Of a DNA stretch of 64,000 nt, positions 53,286-62,254 are shown piece by piece (position 1 is the first letter of the stretch; every line of letters begins with the position of its first letter). The notes beneath the pieces were generated by a model. It searched no databases and was not told where the DNA came from. It was given only the letters and a program-made list of their open reading frames with translations. Source of the stretch: Palsa-506 sp963836355 (GTDB taxonomy: Bacteria; Actinomycetota; Actinomycetes; Streptosporangiales; Streptosporangiaceae); assembly GCA_963836355.1 (NCBI GenBank), contig CAWIJO010000019.1, positions 116,934 to 180,933 of the forward strand. The letters run 5' to 3'. A program made the translations under genes and the position numbers.

Positions 53286-53699
53286 GTGAGCAGTGCGAAT
53301 ACCAGGCACTCCGTCCCGGCGGTGCCCGCCGGGATCCGTGACATCCGGCAGTTCACATGGTGGATAAACGCTGTGACAGCGAAACCAGCCCCGAAGCGAG
53401 GCTGGGAAGCATTCGCTCAGCCGACGCAGATCAACCAGCGGCGGTACGAGGCGGTCCGCGCCTATGTGCTCGAGGGCGCGCCGCTGGCCGGGGCAGCCGC
53501 CCGGTTCGGGTACTCCCCATCGGCGCTGGCGTCGCTGGTGCGCGACTTCCGGGCCGGGAAGCTGGCGCTGTTCGCCGAGCCGGGCAGGCCCGGTCGCAAG
53601 AGCGCGCCGAGGAAGAACGCCGCCCGGGGCCGCGTGGTCGAGCTGCGCCGCCAGGGCCTGTCGGTCTACGCGATCTCCGCTTGGCCTCGACGCGCGTAG
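53286..53699 (+). pseudogene. N-terminal fragment of a DDE transposase (same family as 55826-57261)
   Basis: QINQRRYEAVRAYVLEGAPL, AGAAARFGYSPSALASLVRD and GRPGRKSAPRKNAARGRVVE resemble SSQRRYEALRAYFVEDLPAS and following residues of the transposase at 57261. This is the helix-turn-helix DNA-binding head of the family. After VYAISA the sequence loses similarity and ends. The catalytic domain is absent, so it is a leftover. Confidence 0.6.
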
Positions 53700-53930
53700 G
53701 GAGCCCGCAGACTGACCGTGCAGAGGAGAACGGCGGGCAGTCCGGTGAGAGTCTCTTCTTGGCGTCATGGTGTCTACTCGCGTCGGTTGCGGCCAGGGTC
53801 GCGCGGCGGGTCGGCCCGGAGAGGCCGCACGCCCGCCGCGCGGGGCCTGGCCGCGGCGGTGAGCGGAGCGAGCAGCCCTTGATGATCGTGAAGAAAGTCC
53901 TCACAGCTCGGCTAGGCACGGGACCGGCAC

Positions 53931-54386
53931 CTACTTCGGTGCGGCTTCGGTCTCCGCGACGTTGCCGGAAGGCTGTGCGACACGCTCTGGCCAGTCGATG
54001 CGGGCCCAGACGGTGCGGGTGCGGTAGTCGCCGTCGATTCCCCAGTCGGCCGCCAGAGCCCGGATGATGTCCAGACCGTGTCCCCGGCTGGGATCGGGTA
54101 CGGGATCGGTCCAGGTGCCGCCGTTGTCCTCGACCTCGATCCAGGCGTAGTCGCCGTGGTGGATCTCGGCGCGGACGGTGAACTGCGCGCCAATGCGCCC
54201 GGAGTGACTGTGCAGGGCAGCGTTGGCGGCCAGCTCAGAGACACAGAGGATGACGTCGTCGGCGACGGGGCAGCCGTCCAGTAACGGGCGCAGATCCGCG
54301 CGCACCCGTTGGACCTGGTCGGGCTGCCCCGCGTAAGCGCGGCTGAATACCGCAGCGTGGGTTGATGTTAGAGCTTCCTGGCGCAT
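53931..54386 (-). CDS. RsbW-like serine kinase / ATP-binding protein
   Basis: A 151-residue GHKL ATPase-fold protein. ADDVILCVSELAANAALHSH is the N box, WIEVEDNGGTWTDP the G1 box and SRGHGLDIIRALAADWGIDG the G2 box. Such single-domain proteins are anti-sigma or regulatory kinases, abundant in actinomycetes and frequent beside AICE regulators. A perfect 8-bp inverted repeat lies 43 bases before the start. It may tune transfer functions or a host sigma factor; the partner is not in the window. Confidence 0.85.
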   Translation of the reverse strand: MRQEALTSTHAAVFSRAYAGQPDQVQRVRADLRPLLDGCPVADDVILCVSELAANAALHSHSGRIGAQFTVRAEIHHGDYAWIEVEDNGGTWTDPVPDPSRGHGLDIIRALAADWGIDGDYRTRTVWARIDWPERVAQPSGNVAETEAAPK

Positions 54387-54428
54387 GTCTCTTCCCCTGC
54401 GAGTCTGAGTAAGGTAACGTTCGGTAAG

Positions 54429-54448
54429 TTATCTACTCGTGTAGATAA
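54429..54448. promoter_or_regulatory. 20-bp perfect palindrome, probable operator
   Basis: TTATCTACTCGTGTAGATAA has perfect 8-base arms around TCGT. It lies between the RsbW-like gene (transcribed leftwards) and the NUDIX gene end. The core CTACTCGTGTAG resembles the CTCGTCTA/TAGACGAG motifs at 57566-57625, so the GntR regulator of the element may bind here too. Confidence 0.6.
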
Positions 54449-54489
54449 GTTGGATCATGGCAATGAGCAGGCAAGATACCTCCAGGGAA

Positions 54490-54960
54490 CTAGACGAGTC
54501 GCACGCCGTCGTGAGCGCGGATAGCGGGCGGGGTAGCGAAGTCAAGCGCGTCGAGCACCCGCACGACGTAGGCCTGGTCGGCCAGCTCGGCGACTTCGTC
54601 ACGATTAGCCCAGCGGACCTCGGCGGTCTCGCTGGCCGTGGTCAGGGCTCCCCCGGCCTGGCCGCAGCGGAATACCAGGGCGACGATGCCCCGGCTCATG
54701 TTCTTGTAGACGCCGGTCAGCGCGGACGGCTCGACCTGGAGGCCGGTTTCCTCCGCGACCTCGCGGCGCAGCCCGTCGGCGATGTCCTCGTCCAGCTCCA
54801 GGATGCCGCCGGGCGGCTCCCAGTGCCCGTTATCGCGTCGCCGGATGAGCAGAGCCCGGTCCTGATCATCGACCACGACGGCGGCGACGCTCACCGAGTG
54901 GCGTGGGCTATCTGTCACGGATGCGGTCCCTTCCGGCGCTACTGTGGCCCAGTACATCAC
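54490..54960 (-). CDS. NUDIX hydrolase of an AICE
   Basis: A 156-residue protein with the NUDIX box GGILELDEDIADGLRREVAEETGL, given here as two parts around GLRREVAEETG (Gly-x5-Glu-x7-REVxEExG). The N-terminal SVAAVVVDDQDRALLIRRRD is the usual first strand. NUDIX genes are a regular part of pSAM2-type elements and lie beside the KorSA repressor, as here, transcribed divergently from it 26 bases away. They are thought to hydrolyse a nucleotide signal. The true start may be an internal ATG or GTG. Confidence 0.87.
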   Translation of the reverse strand: MMYWATVAPEGTASVTDSPRHSVSVAAVVVDDQDRALLIRRRDNGHWEPPGGILELDEDIADGLRREVAEETGLQVEPSALTGVYKNMSRGIVALVFRCGQAGGALTTASETAEVRWANRDEVAELADQAYVVRVLDALDFATPPAIRAHDGVRLV

Positions 54961-54986
54961 ACGTATAGACAGGTGCAGGAGTATTC

Positions 54987-55775
54987 GTGTCAGGCGATCT
55001 AGCTGCTGTTCTCGGCACCCTCGACCCTACAAGCGACCGCGCGGTTTTCCGGCAGATCGCCGACCACCTGCGCGAGGCCATCGAGAAGGGGCGCCTGGCC
55101 GAGAACGAGCAGATCCCCTCCGAGACGATGCTCGTCGAGCATTACGGCGTGGCCCGGATGACCGTCCGTAACGCGATCCAGGTGCTCCAGGCCGAGGGCC
55201 TGGTCCTCGCCGAGCACGGCCGGGGAGTGTTCGTCCGGCCCCGCCCGCCGGTCCGGCGGCTGGCCTCTGACCGGTTCGCCCGCCGTAACCGGGAGCAGGG
55301 CAAGGCGGCGTTCATCGCCGAGGCCGAGCAGGCGGGCAGCAAGCCCGAGGTGGACAGCATCGTGATCCGCGAGGAGCGCGCGTCCCGCGACATCTCTTCC
55401 CGGCTGGGCACCACCCGCAAGGTGCTGGCCCGGCACCGCCGGTACCTGCTCGACGGCCGACCGGTCGAGACCGCGGTGTCCTACATCCCGCTGGACATCG
55501 CCCGCGGCACGCCGATCGCCGAGACGAACCCAGGACCCGGCGGCATCTACGCCCGTCTGGAGGAAACAGGGCACACCCTCGACCACTTCGACGAGGAAGT
55601 CCGGTCCCGGATGCCCATGCCCGACGAAGCCCGCGCGCTGCGCCTGTCCCCCGGCGTCCCGGTGTTTCACCTGGTCCGCACCGCCTACGACACCGAGGGC
55701 CGCGCAGTCGAGGTCTGCGACACCATCATTGCCGCCGACGCTTACGTCCTGGCCTACAGCCTTCCTGCCCGTTAG
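54987..55775 (+). CDS. GntR-family repressor, KorSA-like (HutC subfamily, UTRA domain)
   Basis: The start is GTG 54987 with GCAGGAG upstream. The 262-residue protein has a winged helix at about 18-85: ALREAIEKGRLAENEQIPSE (here with AVFRQIADHLREAIEKG) and MLVEHYGVARMTVRNAIQVL, LVLAEHGRGVFVRP. The UTRA ligand domain follows (RYLLDGRPVETAVSYIPLDI, GTPIAETNPGPGGIYARLEE, PVFHLVRTAYDTEGRAVEVC). In pSAM2-type elements such a repressor (KorSA) silences the transfer and replication genes. Operator-like repeats occur upstream of the transfer operon at 57566-57625. Confidence 0.9.
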   Translation: MSGDLAAVLGTLDPTSDRAVFRQIADHLREAIEKGRLAENEQIPSETMLVEHYGVARMTVRNAIQVLQAEGLVLAEHGRGVFVRPRPPVRRLASDRFARRNREQGKAAFIAEAEQAGSKPEVDSIVIREERASRDISSRLGTTRKVLARHRRYLLDGRPVETAVSYIPLDIARGTPIAETNPGPGGIYARLEETGHTLDHFDEEVRSRMPMPDEARALRLSPGVPVFHLVRTAYDTEGRAVEVCDTIIAADAYVLAYSLPAR

Positions 55776-55825
55776 CCTCGATTCCCGGTCAAGTAATTGA
55801 GTTGAGGTTGCCCGTGGGCGGCTGG

Positions 55826-57261
55826 TCATCGTGGCGGGAACCGGAAGCGCAGGGTGCGCCCGGCCCACCAGGGGATTGGTACTTCCAGGTCGGCGAACCC
55901 GGCGTCGATGAGGGCGGGGTGGTGGCTGCGCAGGTTCAGCGCGCAGGTGACGCCGTCCGGGCCGATGTGCAAGGTGCCGGTGGCGTCCAGGAAGTCCCGC
56001 CAGATCTTGTCGGGGGTGGCTTGCTGGTACCGGTCGAGCTTGAGCGCGAATAGCCGGTAGAGGTTGCCGGCGATCACGGTCAGGGTGGTGTCCAGGTCCA
56101 CGTTGAGCGGGACGCCGGAGGTGAGGGCTTCCAGGTGGAACCCGCTGATGTAGGCGTCCAGCTCGTTTTCCGCCATCATCCGCCCGGCGTAGCGGGCGAA
56201 CAGGTCCCTGGCCGGGGTGGCCAGGTCGTGGGTGATCAGCAGGGTGGGCTCGTCGCGGCCGATGCCGGTGACCGCGATCTGGCGGACCTTCGCGCTGACG
56301 CCGGGGAGCTTGATCATGTCCTCGTGCAGCCGGGGCCGCCGGTAGCGGCCGGCGCGGGCGATGGTGACGGTCTTCCACGCCGGGGCGGGCAGGGCGGCGA
56401 GGCGCTCGAGCTCGTTCTTGCCGCGCTGGCGCAGGGTGAGCCAGTTGATCCCGCGGCCGGTGAGCTGGTCGAGGATCCTGTGGGTGGTCAGCTGGGAGTC
56501 GAAGACCAGCATGCCGGGCTCGGATCCGGTGGCCTGCTGCCAGTAGCCGGCGAAGGCGATGATCTCGGCGGCCTGCTCGGCCTTGGTGATGTCGGCGTTG
56601 GCGCAGACCATCTCCGCGGAGGCGTGGTCCTGGGCGAAGAACGTCAGGACCGCGCGGGTGCGCTGGGAGCGGCGGGGCACGTAGTGCTTTTCCAGCACCG
56701 CCTCGGTGCCGTGGTGGCGGATGGCGCGGAAGTCGCAGTTGAACCCGTCCCGCCCGGTGGCCAGCCCCAGCGGCCGCAGCGCGGCGACCAGCCCGGCCAG
56801 CCGGCCAGTTTCGCGGCCTGGACCACATCCAGCCGGGCCGGCGGGCCGCGGCGGCTCTCGTCGCGGCGGGGCAGCCGGGGCAGGCCCTCGGCGCCGAGGA
56901 TCTGCCAGGCCGTCTGCGCGGACACCGGCAGGCCCCCGGCGGTGAGCGCGGCGGCGATCTCGGTCACGCTGTGCCCGGCCGCCCGCAGCGCCAGCACCTT
57001 CGCCCGCAGCAGGCCGGTGGCCTTGCGCGGCCCCTTCGGGCCCGGCCGGGGATCGGTGACCAGGTTCATCTTCCCGCCGCGCAGCAGCGTGGCCATCTGG
57101 TGCACGCTGGCGGCGGAGTAGCCGAACCGGCCGGCGACCTGGCTGGCGGGCAGGTCCTCGACGAAGTAGGCGCGCAGCGCCTCATACCGGCGCTGGGAGG
57201 ACCCGGCCGGGTGGAGGAAGTAGCCCGCGCCCTCTCTCACCTCAACTAATCCTGGCAACAT
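55826..57261 (-). pseudogene. IS4-superfamily-like DDE transposase with frameshift
   Basis: ATG 57261 starts MLPGLVEVREGAGYFLHPAG, then SSQRRYEALRAYFVEDLPAS (DNA-binding head) and KATGLLRAKVLALRAAGHSV. Near 56805 the frame changes to the catalytic part: GTEAVLEKHYVPRRSQRTRA, TGSEPGMLVFDSQLTTHRIL (Asp), WLTLRQRGKNELERLAALPA, RMMAENELDAYISGFHLEAL (Glu) and the end PWWAGRTLRFRFPPR. Both parts together make about 478 residues. One missing base in a G/C run is the only lesion. Short AGTTGAGGT motifs near both ends (about 55800 and 57240) may be part of the inverted repeats. Confidence 0.75.
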
Positions 57262-57565
57262 AAGACCCGATACGACAAAGCTACAATCACCCGCGCCCAG
57301 GCTGGCGCACAGTGGCGCTCCCGGGAGATCCCTGTAGCCTGCCGCAACAGACTGGCCATGGCACCAGATACCCAGCCCGGTATCGCGAAACCACGGCACT
57401 GAGCACCACAAGGATAATTCCGGGCAATCAGTTGAGAGACGCGCAGCCACCAACCCTGCGGCCCTCCTGCCAGCGAAAACAGCCGAAGACCCTATCAGCG
57501 CGCCGCACCAGGGCGACTCCAGATCGCTTCCCGGGAATCGAGGTTAGTGGCTTACAGTAACGCTT
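57262..57565. other. Spacer upstream of the transfer operon
   Basis: No gene was recognised. The DNA is slightly AT-richer than average. It may include the right end of the transposon and part of the promoter of the transfer genes. Confidence 0.4.
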
Positions 57566-57625
57566 CTGCTCGTCTAATAAAGCACTGTACTCATCTAGAC
57601 GAGCAGGCGATAGGGTCTAGACGAG
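57566..57625. promoter_or_regulatory. Operator repeats for the GntR/KorSA-like repressor
   Basis: CTGCTCGTCTA (57566-57576) is mirrored perfectly by TAGACGAGCAG (57596-57606). A third half-site TCTAGACGAG follows at 57616-57625. Eleven-base arms around a 19-base spacer and a third copy fit a cooperative repressor site. It lies 160 bases before the first transfer-operon gene and overlaps an AT-rich promoter-like stretch (AATAAAGCACTGTACTCAT). Confidence 0.72.
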
Positions 57626-57787
57626 TGCGAGGCCCAAGGAAATGGCCTGAGCGAGGCAACCCGCCCAGGCCAGACGCGGCATAGCACCGCGGATTCGCAA
57701 CCACGATGCTACCGCGCCAGCCCTCGGAACGCCTCCGTCACTACCGGCGGCCCGCCTCCTGTGGGCCTAGACAGAGGAGTACCGCCC

Positions 57788-58129
57788 GTGCGCAACATCC
57801 CCATCCCCATCGACACCGGCCGCCTCACCTTCGTCTGCGTCACCGATCCCAGGCCCCGGCTGATCTCCGCGGCGACAGGCGAGGTCAAGGTCGATCGCAG
57901 CGGCCAGACCGTCTACCAGGTCGGCCTGTCCGCCGCCGACGCGAACGGCCGGGCCGAGCTGGTCAACGTGAACGTGTCCGGCGAGCCGCAGGTCCGCATC
58001 GGCCAGATGGTCATCCCGGCCGGCCTGGTCGGGTTCGTGTGGGAGCAGGTCCGCAACGGCGAAGCCCGGTGGGGCATCGCCTACCGCGCCGACACCATCA
58101 CCGCCGTCCATCCGGCCAAGGCCGCCTGA
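57788..58129 (+). CDS. SCO3933-family regulatory protein of an AICE
   Basis: The GTG at 57788 follows GAGGAGTACC. The 113-residue protein reads MRNIPIPIDTGRLTFVCVTD, PRPRLISAATGEVKVDRSGQ, TVYQVGLSAADANGRAELVN and VWEQVRNGEARWGIAYRADT. This is the SCO3933-like family that always occurs just upstream of the FtsK/TraSA-like gene in actinomycete integrative elements. A regulatory or DNA-handling role has been proposed. The next gene starts 10 bases later, so both share the promoter with the operator repeats. Confidence 0.8.
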   Translation: MRNIPIPIDTGRLTFVCVTDPRPRLISAATGEVKVDRSGQTVYQVGLSAADANGRAELVNVNVSGEPQVRIGQMVIPAGLVGFVWEQVRNGEARWGIAYRADTITAVHPAKAA

Positions 58130-58139
58130 GCAGGCCGCC

Positions 58140-59500
58140 ATGACCGCACATCCGCTGTTCCTGGTGCTGGGTGCCCTGGCCGCGGTCGCGGCCGGGGTGC
58201 CCGCCTGGCCCATTACGCTCCCCGCTCCTACTGGCTCACCATCGGGTTCCCGGTCAAGGCAGCGCGCGTCTACCTCACTTGGGCGCACGTCACCGTCGCC
58301 TGCGGCCTGGCGTCGAAACGGCGCCGCTGGCGGCTCAGCCTCGACGCCGTTCCCGTCGCGGGCAGCCTCGCCCGCACCAGCGTCCTGCTGACCGAGCGGC
58401 GCCGTGTCCGCCGCGTCGAAGTCGCGTATCCGCCGGGCCTGGGCCTGCTCCGTCCGAACGCCCGCGGCTGGTCGGTGCGGATTAATCTCCGTGAGGGCCA
58501 GGTCCCCGCCGACTACGTCAAGGCGGCCGAGCAGCTCGCGCACGCCTGGCGCGTCCACGCCGTCCGCGTCACCCTCTCCCGGCCCGGCCGGGTACGGCTC
58601 CTGGCCATCCGCACCGACCCGCTCACCACCGTCACCATCGCCCCCGAAGCTGCCGAGCTGCTGACCGTGCAGCCCGGCCGCCTGGAGACCGGGCAGCCGT
58701 GGGTCATGGACCTGCGCGTCGTCCCGCACTGGCTCAACGCCGGGGCCACCCAGTCGGGGAAGTCGAACCTGGCTAACGCCATCATCAGGAGCCTGTCCCC
58801 GCAGCCCGTCGCCCTGGTCGGTTTCGACCTCAAAGGCGGCGTCGAGTTCACCCCCTACGCCTCCCGGCTGTCCGCCCTGGCCACTACTCGTACCGAGAGC
58901 TGCGAACTGCTCGATGACCTCGTCCGGGTGCTGGCCGAAAGGATGGTGACCTGCCGCGCACACGGGGCCCGCAACATCTGGAAACTGCCTGACATCGTGC
59001 GGCCGGTCCCGGTCGTGGTCCTGGTGGACGAGGTCGCCGAGCTGTTCCTGATGGCCGACAAGTCCGAGAAAGACGAGGTCTCCCGCACCGCCACGGGACT
59101 GCTGCGGGTCGCGCAGCTCGGCCAGGCGTTCGGGGTGTACCTGATCATCTGCGGGCAGCGGATCGGGGCCGACCTAGGGCCCGGCGTCACCGCCCTGCGT
59201 GCCCAGCTATCGGGCCGTGTCTGTCATCGGGTCAACGATCCCGAGACAGCGCACATGACCCTCGGCGACCTCGACCCCGCCGCTCTCGACGCAGCCCGCG
59301 CCATGGCCGCTGACACTCCGGGCGTGGCCATCGTCACCGGACAGGACGGCACCTGGCACCGCGCCCGCTCCGTCCTGGTGTCCGAGGAAGAAGCCGAGCA
59401 CGCCGCCCGGACCTACGCCCACCTAGCTCCCGACTGGGCCGCAATCATTCGCCGTAACGCCGCTGCCCCGGCTGGGCCTGACTTCGACCAGGCCCCCTAG
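58140..59500 (+). CDS. FtsK/SpoIIIE-like DNA translocase (TraSA/TraB-type), single frameshift
   Basis: ATG 58140 starts MTAHPLFLVLGALAAVAAGV (membrane helix). One base is missing near 58208-58211, after which the frame reads HYAPRSYWLTIGFPVKAARV and stays open to 59500. The motor domain has HWLNAGATQSGKSNLANAII (Walker A), PVALVGFDLKGGVEFTPYAS and RPVPVVVLVDEVAELFLMAD (Walker B), then AFGVYLIICGQRIGADLGPG (sensor). Such proteins move double-stranded DNA of the element between mycelia in conjugation. Length one base short of a multiple of three supports a single deletion. Confidence 0.85.
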
Positions 59501-59514
59501 CTCATCCCTGCACC

Positions 59515-59835
59515 CGCGCGGTAGATCAAGCCGCCGACCGGGCTCGGCTGGGCAAGTCCTGGAAGGACACCGGCCTCGTGTTCACCACCCGAACCGGCCG
59601 GCCAGTCGAGCCACGCAACCTCGTGTGCTCCTTCGTGCGCGTCTGCGACAACGGCGGCATCCGCAAGATCCGCGTGCACGCCGTCCGACACACCGCTGCC
59701 TCGATGCTCAAGGACCTTCACGTACCGCCGCGCGACGCTCATATGATCCTCGTGCACGCGCACATCTCGACGACACAGCAGATCTACGCTAACTCTCGGG
59801 AATTGCATCAGCCGGGAAAGGAAACCGCATGTTAA
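59515..59835 (+). pseudogene. C-terminal fragment of the element's tyrosine integrase
   Basis: VFTTRTGRPVEPRNLVCSFV, RVCDNGGIRKIRVHAVRHTA (His-x-x-Arg box) and SMLKDLHVPPRDAHMILVHA, then the tyrosine region HISTTQQIYANSR, identify the catalytic end of a phage/AICE integrase. The first two thirds are missing; the frame simply opens after the FtsK gene. The tyrosine (Y of QIYAN) is present. With the N-terminus lost the element cannot excise by itself. Confidence 0.72.
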
Positions 59836-60238
59836 CAGGTCAGCGCGGGGCCGCCCAGCGATCCATCGCCGCATCCGGTCGGCTCTGTGACCAGGGGCGA
59901 TACAACATGAAGCCCGCCTGATGCACGAACCAGCCGCCAGAAGGGAAAGATCAACAACTGGCCGGCGCCCCGATAGCTGTGAGGCGGGCTCCGGGCAATC
60001 GGTCTAAAGCATCAGCAAAGGGGGCGGCCCCCGGCAGGGCGACGATGATCAACTGAGGCATTCAGACAGTTCCAATATCTGACTCCGCCATTTCACGTTG
60101 ACGAGCCCGCCCGCCGCGACGCGCTGACGAAGCTCGATAACCAGCTCAGCGGCCAGGAATGACGGGCAGGAACGGGCACGTTGTGGTCAGCTCTTGTGGT
60201 CAAGGACGGTTTCAAGATCCACACCGGAACGTTTTGCC
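59836..60238. other. Spacer between integrase remnant and attachment site
   Basis: No gene was recognised. An excisionase gene, expected near the integrase in intact elements, is not visible. Confidence 0.4.
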
Positions 60239-60285
60239 TGGTGGAGCTAGCGAGACTCGAACTCGCGACCCCCTGCTTGCAAATC
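60239..60285 (-). other. Attachment site: 3' half of a tRNA gene (tRNA-Ala-like, TGC)
   Basis: The minus strand holds ATTTGCAAGC, then GGGGGTCGCGAGTTCGAGTC and TCGCTAGCTCCACCA. That is anticodon loop (TGC by position), variable loop, a perfect T arm (GCGAG-TTCGAGT-CTCGC) and the 3' acceptor strand with CCA. No 5' half (GGAGCTA...) occurs upstream. Integrating elements of this type use the 3' end of a tRNA gene as attachment site, and this lies about 400 bases from the integrase remnant. It is therefore attL or attR; the intact tRNA gene would lie at the other end, outside what I can find. Confidence 0.72.
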
Positions 60286-60569
60286 GTGTTATCAACCTGC
60301 GGCCATGACGCTGACCTGGTCGGAGAGTTGCCCGCGAGTGACCGTAGCGCACCGCTGGTGGCCGGGGTCAATGGCACGTTAATGGCACGGTGATCTTGGC
60401 GGTTAGCGGATTGCTGGCTGGCCCCCGAAGAGCGCTTTCAGGGCGCGGCAGGCGTGCCGGCTAATGATTGGGCGGCCCAGATGTATCCGGGCTCGTCCAG
60501 CTCCGTTGTCAGCACTTGCGTTAGCAAGATCGATCGTCACGCGCCCGCCAGGACAGGGGGCTTTGCGGG

Positions 60570-60950
60570 TTACTCGTTGGGGCCTTCGAGGGCCAGCCGG
60601 TAGCCGCTGGGGGTGCGGATGAGCAGCCGCCGGTAGGTCCACTCCGGCCCGGGGTTGTTGTGTTCGAGGTCGAAACTGATGCCCGCCTTGCGGCATCGCT
60701 CGATGGCGGCGTCTATGTCGGTAACGCCGATCTGCCAGGTGAGCACGCTGGGCGGGTCGTTGTCAGCGGCGGCTTTCTGGATGCCGAAATGCACCGTGTC
60801 GGTGCCGAAGCCGATGAAGTCTGGGTACTCGGGGCCCTCGTAGATGACCGGCAGGCCGAGCTTCTCATAGAAGGCGCGCTCGGCGGCTAGGTCGCGCACG
60901 TTCAGCACCGGTGCCAGCCGGGTGAACAGGCCTGCTCCCTCCTGATTCAT
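60570..60950 (-). CDS. VOC-family (glyoxalase/dioxygenase-like) protein
   Basis: A 126-residue single VOC unit. RLAPVLNVRDLAAERAFYEK and LGLPVIYEGPEYPDFIGFGT open the first beta-alpha-beta-beta-beta module; VLTWQIGVTDIDAAIERCRK, GPEWTYRRLLIRTPSGYRLA close the second. Metal ligands typical of glyoxalase (His, Glu) are only partly present (VHFGIQ, LALEGPNE), so resistance-type binding or an enzyme role are both possible. The frame is intact, its start preceded by GGAGGGAG. It lies outside the element, beyond the attachment site. Confidence 0.85.
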   Translation of the reverse strand: MNQEGAGLFTRLAPVLNVRDLAAERAFYEKLGLPVIYEGPEYPDFIGFGTDTVHFGIQKAAADNDPPSVLTWQIGVTDIDAAIERCRKAGISFDLEHNNPGPEWTYRRLLIRTPSGYRLALEGPNE

Positions 60951-61365
60951 GGCAGGCAGCTACCCCGAAACGAAACTCTTATGCTGCGCGATCCTGTGGA
61001 CCTGCCAGGACGTTAATCAGGGGACCCCTTCCTTATCAGGGTGTCGGCGTCCCGGCCCGACTGACGGTCGTGGCCCGCTGACGTGGGCATTGCGATGCCA
61101 CGCCCTCCTACGGCTACGTTGAGTGTCCCGCGCTTACCCGCACTAGCTGGCCGTTCTAGGGCCGTTGTAGGGCCAGCCCTAGGGGCGCACACGGCTCCGG
61201 AGGCCGCCCGCGTGATCGCACGAACCTTGGCGCTGACCTGCGCCGATTGCACGAATGGTGGCGGCGGCAGCGGAGGTCGTTCCGCGCATGTTCCGGATCA
61301 CCATTTGTCCGGGCTGGCTAGTGTCAGACCATCGCGTAGGACGATTCCCTTCCGGGATCTACGCT
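60951..61365. other. Spacer with 18-bp repeat
   Basis: No gene was recognised. GCACACGGCTCCGGAGGC at 61187-61204 is identical to 49241-49258 and similar to 62621-62638. Confidence 0.5.
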
Positions 61366-61953
61366 GTGACGGTGGAGAGGATTAGCGATGGTTTCTTGTC
61401 GTGGCGGCCGTTGATTGCCGGGGACCTTCCCATGCTGGCCGAGTGGTTGCGAGAGCCCCAGGTCGCCCGGTGGTGGAATCATGAGACAACCCTTGAGGCG
61501 GTCGAGCGCGACTTCGGCGCGAGTACGCGAGGCGAGGAGCCGGGGGAAGACCTCCTCGTTCTCCTCGACGGCCGGCCAATCGGCCTGCTGCAGCGCTCGG
61601 CGATTTGCGACTACCCCCAGGATCTCACGGAATTCTCGGCAGTTATCGAGGTGCCAGTCGGCGCCGTCGAGCTTGACTACCTCATCGCGGACCCAGCGCT
61701 GCGCGGTCGCGGTCTCGGATCCCGCATGATCGCTGCGGCCGTTGAGGACACCTGGAACTCGTATTCTGATGCGCCCGCGGTGCTTGTCGCCGTGGTGGCC
61801 GCCAATGTGGCCTCCTGGCGTGCGCTGGAGAAGGCTGGCTTGAAGCGGGTCGCTGAAGGCCCGATGTCGCCCGACAACCCGATTGATGATGCGCTGCATT
61901 ACATCTACCGTGTTGACCGGCCTGGCGCCGCCTCGCTGGCCTTTAGGCGCTGA
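61366..61953 (+). CDS. GNAT acetyltransferase (AAC(6')-like)
   Basis: From GTG 61366 (or 61372) the protein has about 195 residues. LSWRPLIAGDLPMLAEWLRE, PQVARWWNHETTLEAVERDF and LLVLLDGRPIGLLQRSAICD match aminoglycoside 6'-acetyltransferase-like proteins. ELDYLIADPALRGRGLGSRM is the acetyl-CoA binding motif A and AVVAANVASWRALEKAGLKR motif B. It may acetylate an aminoglycoside or a protein or small amine. A resistance role is only a family-based suggestion. An in-frame upstream extension to 61255 lacks family sequence. Confidence 0.82.
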   Translation: MTVERISDGFLSWRPLIAGDLPMLAEWLREPQVARWWNHETTLEAVERDFGASTRGEEPGEDLLVLLDGRPIGLLQRSAICDYPQDLTEFSAVIEVPVGAVELDYLIADPALRGRGLGSRMIAAAVEDTWNSYSDAPAVLVAVVAANVASWRALEKAGLKRVAEGPMSPDNPIDDALHYIYRVDRPGAASLAFRR

Positions 61954-62254
61954 CACGTACGAACGAATCGCCTGCGCGGACGGACCTCGGAGCTACTAAT
62001 TTCGCGGTCGGCAAGAGGATGTACTCACTGAGCACCTGGTCCTGCCCGTCGTCCTCGCAGGCGCAAATCCCTGGGGAGCGGCGGCCGGGTCAGGGCTCGG
62101 CGGAGCCGACCCGGAGGGCGCCGCAGGCGGCCTTGATGCGGCTGCCGCGAGCGGGACAATCGAAGCCGAGGATGACGGCCTTGCGCCGCACTCATCACCG
62201 GGCTGCCGGTTGACCCGCCTAGATTGGTGGTACTGCTATGGCCGGGACGGCGCG
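61954..62254. other. Gene-free stretch
   Basis: No gene was recognised; frames on both strands are short and rich in Pro/Arg. Confidence 0.35.

Noticed and set aside
54999..56828. 609-codon minus-strand frame
   Set aside because: It is antisense to the GntR gene and out of frame with the transposase. Its His/Arg/Pro-rich sequence has no motif.
60181..60393. Plus-strand 70-residue frame
   Set aside because: It spans the antisense of the tRNA 3' half (VELARLELATPCLQ is the usual false translation of a tRNA end).
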